From the NCBI GenBank assembly GCA_963971535.1, contig OZ020593.1, positions 18,458,783 to 18,522,782 on the forward strand: a stretch of 64,000 nucleotides of DNA. Direction: 5' to 3'. This document shows, piece by piece, positions 57,982 through 64,000 of the stretch. The position numbers and the translations under genes were made by a program. This DNA comes from Notolepis coatsorum (taxonomy: Eukaryota > Chordata > Actinopteri > Aulopiformes > Paralepididae). Positions within the stretch are counted from its first letter, which is position 1. Each line of letters starts with the position of its first letter. The notes under the pieces were generated by a model. The model saw only the letters and a list, made by a program, of their open reading frames with translations, was not told the origin of the DNA and did not search any database.

Positions 57982-58032
57982 GGTAATTAGTGTAATATTA
58001 ATATAGTGTTATTAATATTGAAATGGCCTATT

Positions 58033-61000
58033 ATGAACACTCCACGAAACGATCCTCCTAACCAACGCCCGCAGCGCGAACGACGGCTCCCTCAGTACTT
58101 AGAGGCTTACGCTGTCAGTCAACAACCTAGTCTTCTACTAACAGTAAACGCGGTAAAACTAGAAAGTAAAAGTATGTCTAACCCCAACGCCCAGACTACC
58201 CCGACCATAGAGGCCCCTACGGGCTCTAATGTAACTGACCAAGTTCACGATGGGGACCAGTGGGAACCAGACATGACTTCACACCCCGCCAGTACTGAAG
58301 AAGTAGTCCCCGATGAGTCCCGGGAGGAATACAACACTACCGAGAGAGAACTCGGCACGGAAGAAGACGGGGAGAGCACCGTGGAGATAGAACTCCAAGG
58401 CTCCGCAAGGAGTACCCCGAGGGAAGGCTCCCCTATACAACCGCCTTCTCCCAGCGAGGCAGAGAGGACCCTACAGCAGGCCTTCCTCATCAGCCTGAAC
58501 GCCGCTGCTGAACGCGACCGACTGCAGATCCAGCAGCGAAGCGAACACGAGCAGATACGTCTAGAAATAAGACGCATTCAGATGGAAGAGAATGTGGCCC
58601 GAGAACGAGCCGGTGCTCAACGGGACGCAGCGCGCGACAGACAGCAGTCGCAACTAATAGAACAGCTGATCAGACGGACAACACCCTCTCCCTCCGCCAG
58701 AGGCTCCAGGAACTCGTCTAGACACACCTCCAGGGCGGCATCCCCTAGCCGAGTAAACAACCCTGAACTTGACCAACAGACGAGGTCTATACCCCCCACA
58801 GACCACCTCCCCCCACCGGTCCAAGCGAGACCTAGCAACCGGGAAGGAGCAGCATATCCTGTGGAAAGGCTAAACCAGAGACTACAAGCACTGGATGACC
58901 TAACTGAAGACGAAGAGGAAGAGGAGGAGAACCGCGCCCGAAGACAGCACAGTACTCTACCGGACCAGGAGGTCCGGTACAGCCCAGGCTATACTCCCGC
59001 GGAGCTGCGCTACAGACCCCCGACTCTATACACGGGTGAGCACGACGCACGACCCGCACCGAGGAACAGCACCTGGACAAGCGGGCCATGGTACACTGCC
59101 GGTACCAGCCCATACCAAGGAGCGGGAGGAGACTCGCCTAGGAGGCCTCTCCCCCAACGCTCGCCGATGTATCCACAGTCAGCGTCATACATTGGCACGC
59201 CTATGGTACCCGACTTCACCCAAGAGAACCGGGCCCAGTATACAGAACTCCGCATGTGTCTGGAGACCATGTTGGTGGATGTATTGGATGAACGCCACAA
59301 ATACGCCATCCTACTGCAGCACTTAAAGGTGCCCCGCGCACATAATATAGCGCTCGCCTACGCGACTTCCACCACCCCATACACAGCAGCGCTGGTAGCA
59401 TTGGACCAGAGGTATGGGCGCATATGGGATTACGTGATCCAGGAGATCCGACACATCGACCGCTTACCCCCAGCAATAGACAATCGAGCACTGGACGACC
59501 TGTCCATCAGAGTGCAGTCCCTGGTAGGGATGTTGGGAGCGCAAAGAGAGAAGGGGAAGTATGAACTTTACGCCAACTCAAATGTGGAAAGGATTCTGGA
59601 GAAGCTGCCGCCCGCTCGTCAGGAGCGCTTTAGGCGGCAGAGGGACCACAGAGACCCGAATGGCCCCGAACCGAACCTCCTCGATCTAGCAGACTTCCTG
59701 GCGAGAGAAGTCAGCAGCCTACGGCTAGATACATTCGGACGGAGCACCCCTGGCTCCAGAGAAGGAACCAGACGACTAAATGATGGAAGAAGATCGGTGA
59801 CTGTGATGCACCAATCGGAGTCAGTACCGAGCAGCAGGAGCCACAGTACCCCCTCCAGAACGGAGAAGTGGAAGATAGTGTGCCCCTACTGTGAGAAAGA
59901 ACACTGGCTAGCGCAATGTGACTCCTTCCCCAAGCTGAACGCGGAGGAAGCAGGTCAATGGATAAAGTCCAACAAGCGCTGTTTTCGCTGTGCGCGCTCA
60001 CACATGGCAGCCGAATGCCGCTTAAAGAAAAGGTGCACCAAGTGCGATGGAGCCCATCTGGACATACTTCACGACAGTAACAGACGGCGCCCTTCACCTG
60101 CACCATCCAGCCGCAAAGCGAGCGTCATGTACATCGATCCCGCCAGCAGCAGTGGAGCCCGAGTACTCCTAAAAGTAGTGCGTGTGACACTAAGCTACCA
60201 GAATAAAGTCCTGGACACTTACGCCGTCCTCGATGACGGGTCAGAGAAGACCCTGCTGCTCGCCTCCGCTGCGGCCCAGCTAGGGCTGCGGGGAAGCGAA
60301 ACCCAAATGACAATTCGGACAATAAGACGAGATTTGAAGACGATAAAGGGCGAGAATGTCTCATTCTCTATCGCAGCAAGCGGCCAGCCTGAGCGACGGT
60401 ACCAGATTGCAGACGCTTTCACCAGCCAAGAAATAGGACTGTCGCGGTACACATACCCCGTCGCCAAGCTGATGGAGAAATATGCACATCTGCGCAAGTT
60501 ACCGATCCCGTTCATAGACAATGCTATGCCGACCCTGTTGATAGGCTCCGACCATGCAGACCTCATTGTCCCGATAGACCGGGTTCATACCGGACCCCGA
60601 GGCTGTCCTGCAGCAGTCGAGACCCGTTTGGGATGGACTCTCCAAGGCCCGCTCGCCAAATCTCTCAACCGAAGTACAGCCACTAGATGTCTCCACTCCC
60701 GAGTCACAGAGGGAGAAACCGCACTCCTGCAACACGTAGAGCGGCTATGGAGCTTGGAACAAATGCCCTTTAAGAATGGAAAGAAAGACATTCGCTCTAA
60801 AGATGACATTTACGCCATTCACCTCCTCGAGACAGGGACCAAGAGAGTCCCGGTCAACGGCGTGTTGAGATACGCCACGCCACTCCTGCGGCGAGAAGGA
60901 ATGCCTACTTTCCACGCCAAGACAGACGCCATAGAACGGTACCTGCTGAACACGGAGCGGCGCTTAGCCAAGAACCCCGCCCAAGAGAGTGTATACCGCG

Positions 61001-63807
61001 CTGAGATTGAGAAGCTCATCACAGCGGGACACGTCACAAAGATGGACATTAAAGAGGCTGACCAGACCACTGAATCGTGGTACGTGCCCCACCACAAGGT
61101 CCATCACAACGGTAAAGACTGCATAGTATTTAACTGCAGCTACCAGATCGGATCCCAAAATCTGAATAAAGAGTTACTGCCCGGTCCCACACTCGGCCCC
61201 TCCCTACTCGGCGTTCTACTCCGCTTCCGCCAGGAAAAGGTGGCCATCAGCGGGGACATTAAAGGAATGTTCCTGCAGGTGAGATTAGTAGAGGCGGACA
61301 AGCCCCTGTTACGGTTCCTATGGAGAGAGAAGCCAGGAGATGAGCACCCAGCCATCTACCAATGGGAAGTCCTCCCCTTCGGAACGACGTGCAGCCCCTG
61401 CTGTGCGACATTTGCACTACAGAAACATGTAGCAGAGGACCCAGCAGCGGACGAAGAGGTCCGACACAGCGTAAAGAACAGCTTCTACGTAGACAACTGT
61501 CTACAAAGCCTTTCAACCCAGGAAGAAGCCGAGGCTCTCCTGATTAAACTCCGCGCCTCATTGATCAAAGGCGGCTTTGATCTCAGGCAGTGGGCCAGCA
61601 GCGATCCGCAAGTACTGCGCAGCCTCTCCTCCGAGGACAAGGCAGCCAGCAGCGAGACCTGGATGGCTACAATCCCGGGAGAAGCCCAGGAGATGACCCT
61701 GGGATTGGTGTGGCGATTCAAAACAGATTCGCTTCACTACAGACACAAGCCCCTGACTACGGAGCAGGGAAGGCCGGCGGCGGCGCCGACCACCAGACGG
61801 AGTGTGTACACAACACTCGCCCGACAATATGACCCGCTAGGATGTATTCTACCGTACACCACCAGGGCAAAAATGATTGTACGAGCATTGTGGGACAAGG
61901 ACCAGGGCTGGGACGACCCCATTCCCGCACACCTTGCATCCACCTGGAGAGAGTGGGAGATGGAGCTCCACTCACTCCCAGGCGTTAATATGCGCCGAAG
62001 CTACTTCCCACCCACGGTGAGGCCAGAGACATGTAAAATGGACTTACACGTCTTCAGTGACGCCTCAGAGGTCGCATACGGATCAGTAGCCTACTTGCGG
62101 GCCCAAGACCAAGGGGGAGAGATCTACACAGCATTTGTCCTCGCCCGCTCGAGAGTAGCCCCACGCAAGCAACAATCTATCCCACGTCTAGAGCTCTGCG
62201 CAGCCCTAGCCGGAGCGCACCTAGCCACGCTCATCCAACGTGAGCTCACCATACCGGTGTCTAGAACAATCCTGTGGTCAGATTCCACGACGGTACTCGC
62301 CTGGATCAAATCGGACTCATGCAAGTACAAAGTCTTCGTGGGAGTCAGAGTCACCGAGATTCAAGACTTAACCGAAGAGTTAACCGGAGAAACAGAGTGG
62401 CGCTACGTTGATACAAAACAGAACCCAGCTGACGTCATCACCCGGGGGATGCCCCTGGATGACCTCACCCGTCGCAATGTCTACAGTGACGGCCCCGCAT
62501 TCCTAAGACTCCCGGAAGGACAGTGGCCCATGCCTATCCCGAGGGAAGCCAGTCCAGAGGAGGTGGAAATTAAGAAGTCTGTGTTCTGTGGATTGAGCAC
62601 CGTAGCCTCCACCGACCCTAACATAAACGATTGCACGTCCATCGAGAGTGCACAACAAAGAACATTCCTGCGGTACCACCCGGAGTGCAAGTCCCCCGCT
62701 GATATGTCAGCAGCTAACTACGAGGAAGCAGAATTGCTTCTACTGCAGCGAGCCCAGAGAGACTCGTTCCCCGATGAATTGGCCTGTCTACAGGGAGGAA
62801 AGCCCGTCCCATCCGACAGCAGATTAATTCACCTGGCCCCCGAGAGCGACGCTCACACCCTCATCAGAGTGGGTGGTCGCCTACGCAGAGCCCCCAATCT
62901 ACCGGATGACATTAAATACCCGATCGTATTGAACAGCCGACACAAGGTCACAGAGCTGATTATAAAGAAATACGATGAGGATGTACATCACGCAGGAGCA
63001 GAAAGAGTCTTCGCGGAAATCAGACGTCGTTACTGGATCCTACAAGGAAGAGAGGCGGTACGACACTTCCAACGAACATGTCTAGACTGCCGCAAGTGGC
63101 GCGCGCAGCCCAGCATACCAAGGATGGCTGACCTTCCTCCATGTCGCCTCCGAATCGGTGACAAGCCATTCCACTCAACGGGTATGGACTGCTTTGGCCC
63201 GCTGCACATAAAGAAAGGAAGAGGAACCGAGAAGCGGTGGGGTATTGTATTCAAATGCATGACCACCAGAGCGATACACATCGAGCTTCTCCCGACCATG
63301 AGCACAGACTCATTCCTTATGGCCTTCCGTAGATTCATATCACGGAAAGGAAGACCGTCTACCCTATTGTCCGATCATGGGACAAACTTCAAAGGCGGCG
63401 AAAGAGAGCTGAGAGAGAGCTTCCAAGCTATGGGCCCAGAACTTAAGACCCACCTCGCTCCAGCACAGGTTGATTTCCAATTCAACCCCCCAAACGCACC
63501 CCACTTCGGTGGCACTTGGGAACGAGAAGTGCGCTCCATAAAGACAGCCCTGTACGCAGTACTTGGGGCCCAGACTGTGGCGGAAGAAGTCCTAATGACA
63601 GTCCTCACGGAGATTGAGGGAGTACTTAACTCGAAGCCCCTCGGATATGTCTCCAGTGATGTGGCGGATATCGACCCAGTTACCCCCAACACACTCCTGA
63701 TGGGGCGGCTAGATCCAGGGATTAAAGCAAAAAAAAATCTCCTGACTGAACTTTTTTTCTGGCCAAGTCATATTCTTATTTTAACCTCTACTGTATTTTT
63801 TTTTTAA
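58033..63807 (+). CDS. BEL/Pao retrotransposon gag-pol polyprotein, 3' truncated
   Basis: Single uninterrupted frame of 1,924 aa from ATG at 58033. The frame opens earlier at a GTG (58006), but the ATG is preferred. Order of parts: acidic N-terminus; coiled-coil region near residues 140-205; gag; zinc knuckles (CX2CX3HX4C) at about 617-680; A17-type aspartic protease with LDDGS at 733-737; reverse transcriptase with a catalytic Asp near 1075 and YVDN at 1152-1155; RNase H with FSDAS near 1343; integrase HHCC zinc finger (1652-1686) and DDE residues D1719, D1781 and E1830. This is the usual fused gag-pol of BEL/Pao elements. After 'PNTLLMGRLDPG' the sequence changes to low-complexity codons and stops, so the C-terminal integrase-associated domain and 3' LTR are missing. 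The lack of stops suggests recent activity. It is on the strand opposite to TTLL11. Confidence 0.93.
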   Translation: MNTPRNDPPNQRPQRERRLPQYLEAYAVSQQPSLLLTVNAVKLESKSMSNPNAQTTPTIEAPTGSNVTDQVHDGDQWEPDMTSHPASTEEVVPDESREEYNTTERELGTEEDGESTVEIELQGSARSTPREGSPIQPPSPSEAERTLQQAFLISLNAAAERDRLQIQQRSEHEQIRLEIRRIQMEENVARERAGAQRDAARDRQQSQLIEQLIRRTTPSPSARGSRNSSRHTSRAASPSRVNNPELDQQTRSIPPTDHLPPPVQARPSNREGAAYPVERLNQRLQALDDLTEDEEEEEENRARRQHSTLPDQEVRYSPGYTPAELRYRPPTLYTGEHDARPAPRNSTWTSGPWYTAGTSPYQGAGGDSPRRPLPQRSPMYPQSASYIGTPMVPDFTQENRAQYTELRMCLETMLVDVLDERHKYAILLQHLKVPRAHNIALAYATSTTPYTAALVALDQRYGRIWDYVIQEIRHIDRLPPAIDNRALDDLSIRVQSLVGMLGAQREKGKYELYANSNVERILEKLPPARQERFRRQRDHRDPNGPEPNLLDLADFLAREVSSLRLDTFGRSTPGSREGTRRLNDGRRSVTVMHQSESVPSSRSHSTPSRTEKWKIVCPYCEKEHWLAQCDSFPKLNAEEAGQWIKSNKRCFRCARSHMAAECRLKKRCTKCDGAHLDILHDSNRRRPSPAPSSRKASVMYIDPASSSGARVLLKVVRVTLSYQNKVLDTYAVLDDGSEKTLLLASAAAQLGLRGSETQMTIRTIRRDLKTIKGENVSFSIAASGQPERRYQIADAFTSQEIGLSRYTYPVAKLMEKYAHLRKLPIPFIDNAMPTLLIGSDHADLIVPIDRVHTGPRGCPAAVETRLGWTLQGPLAKSLNRSTATRCLHSRVTEGETALLQHVERLWSLEQMPFKNGKKDIRSKDDIYAIHLLETGTKRVPVNGVLRYATPLLRREGMPTFHAKTDAIERYLLNTERRLAKNPAQESVYRAEIEKLITAGHVTKMDIKEADQTTESWYVPHHKVHHNGKDCIVFNCSYQIGSQNLNKELLPGPTLGPSLLGVLLRFRQEKVAISGDIKGMFLQVRLVEADKPLLRFLWREKPGDEHPAIYQWEVLPFGTTCSPCCATFALQKHVAEDPAADEEVRHSVKNSFYVDNCLQSLSTQEEAEALLIKLRASLIKGGFDLRQWASSDPQVLRSLSSEDKAASSETWMATIPGEAQEMTLGLVWRFKTDSLHYRHKPLTTEQGRPAAAPTTRRSVYTTLARQYDPLGCILPYTTRAKMIVRALWDKDQGWDDPIPAHLASTWREWEMELHSLPGVNMRRSYFPPTVRPETCKMDLHVFSDASEVAYGSVAYLRAQDQGGEIYTAFVLARSRVAPRKQQSIPRLELCAALAGAHLATLIQRELTIPVSRTILWSDSTTVLAWIKSDSCKYKVFVGVRVTEIQDLTEELTGETEWRYVDTKQNPADVITRGMPLDDLTRRNVYSDGPAFLRLPEGQWPMPIPREASPEEVEIKKSVFCGLSTVASTDPNINDCTSIESAQQRTFLRYHPECKSPADMSAANYEEAELLLLQRAQRDSFPDELACLQGGKPVPSDSRLIHLAPESDAHTLIRVGGRLRRAPNLPDDIKYPIVLNSRHKVTELIIKKYDEDVHHAGAERVFAEIRRRYWILQGREAVRHFQRTCLDCRKWRAQPSIPRMADLPPCRLRIGDKPFHSTGMDCFGPLHIKKGRGTEKRWGIVFKCMTTRAIHIELLPTMSTDSFLMAFRRFISRKGRPSTLLSDHGTNFKGGERELRESFQAMGPELKTHLAPAQVDFQFNPPNAPHFGGTWEREVRSIKTALYAVLGAQTVAEEVLMTVLTEIEGVLNSKPLGYVSSDVADIDPVTPNTLLMGRLDPGIKAKKNLLTELFFWPSHILILTSTVFFF

Positions 63808-64000
63808 TAGCGTTAGCGTTTTAAGGGAGCCTACTTGTAGAGCGAGCCTACTGTCCTGACTGTGACTATAGAGACCCTACTGTTGTGTGCTGGAGAGCGT
63901 GAATGCAAGTCTTGTGGCTAGCTTCTGATTGATGGCGAGCTAGCACCCCTCCCCACTTTGAACCATGAACTAAATGGCTTGTTATCATACAAACAAGGGA
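63726..64000. other. Sequence after BEL truncation point
   Basis: A-run and T-run rich at 63730-63806, then unassigned DNA. It shows no similarity to the 5' LTR by eye. The window ends here. Confidence 0.4.

Noticed and set aside
58245-63692. Many antisense frames of 60-130 aa under the BEL polyprotein
   Set aside because: Shadow frames of a long GC-balanced coding region.

Overview
This window is vertebrate genomic DNA, almost certainly from a ray-finned (teleost) fish. It has spliced exons with GT/AG borders, many long (AC)n, (GA)n and (ATT)n microsatellites, dense tRNA-derived SINEs, LINE 3' tails of L2 type, hAT-, Tc1- and piggyBac-like short elements, and a large BEL/Pao retrotransposon. 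No prokaryotic features, CRISPR arrays, rRNA genes or genuine tRNA genes were found.

Host genes, all read on the minus strand. Six consecutive exons of a tubulin polyglutamylase (TTLL11) lie at 55.48, 50.10, 35.20, 33.34, 15.31 and 9.82 kb. Together they give 1,017 nt (339 codons) with compatible phases at every junction and cover the ATP-grasp catalytic core. The N-terminal and C-terminal exons lie outside the window or in gaps. Two further minus-strand exons at 6.97 and 5.33 kb encode the C2 domain and the start of the RasGAP domain of a SynGAP-family protein, best matched to DAB2IP, the neighbour of TTLL11 in human. A 200-N gap (9418-9617) separates the two genes, and their relative orientation here differs from the human arrangement as I recall it.

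Repeat landscape. From 0 to 9.4 kb: SINEs, a duplicated mobile segment, (GA)n and two hAT-like MITEs inside one RasGAP intron. From 10.7 to 13.9 kb: a minisatellite of about 39 bp interrupted by a MITE and ending in a SINE. From 15.9 to 18.4 kb: a 21-bp minisatellite with a 407-bp higher-order repeat. At 18.5-18.8 kb: a 350-bp near-perfect hairpin. From 23.7 to 33.0 kb: two inverted arms, each carrying 69-bp tandem repeats and ending at TTAA, which enclose a 3.6-kb array of 38-bp units. From 33.6 to 38.2 kb: nested MITEs and amplified copies of a TTLL11 exon end. From 38.6 to 53.2 kb: several degenerate L2-type LINEs, SINEs with clear target-site duplications, and hAT-like MITEs. From 56.5 to 63.8 kb: a BEL/Pao element with a 1.43-kb 5' LTR, a primer-binding site and one long gag-pol reading frame whose 3' end is lost.

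TTLL11 exons are short islands in repeats. Five of the six have a microsatellite next to the splice acceptor, and the sixth lies between a SINE and a LINE. The most interesting signals are the duplicated in-phase 36-nt mini-exons beside the 35-kb exon, the foldback-like 9.2-kb structure, a RasGAP acceptor whose polypyrimidine tract has been replaced by LINE sequence, and the possible contig orientation problem.
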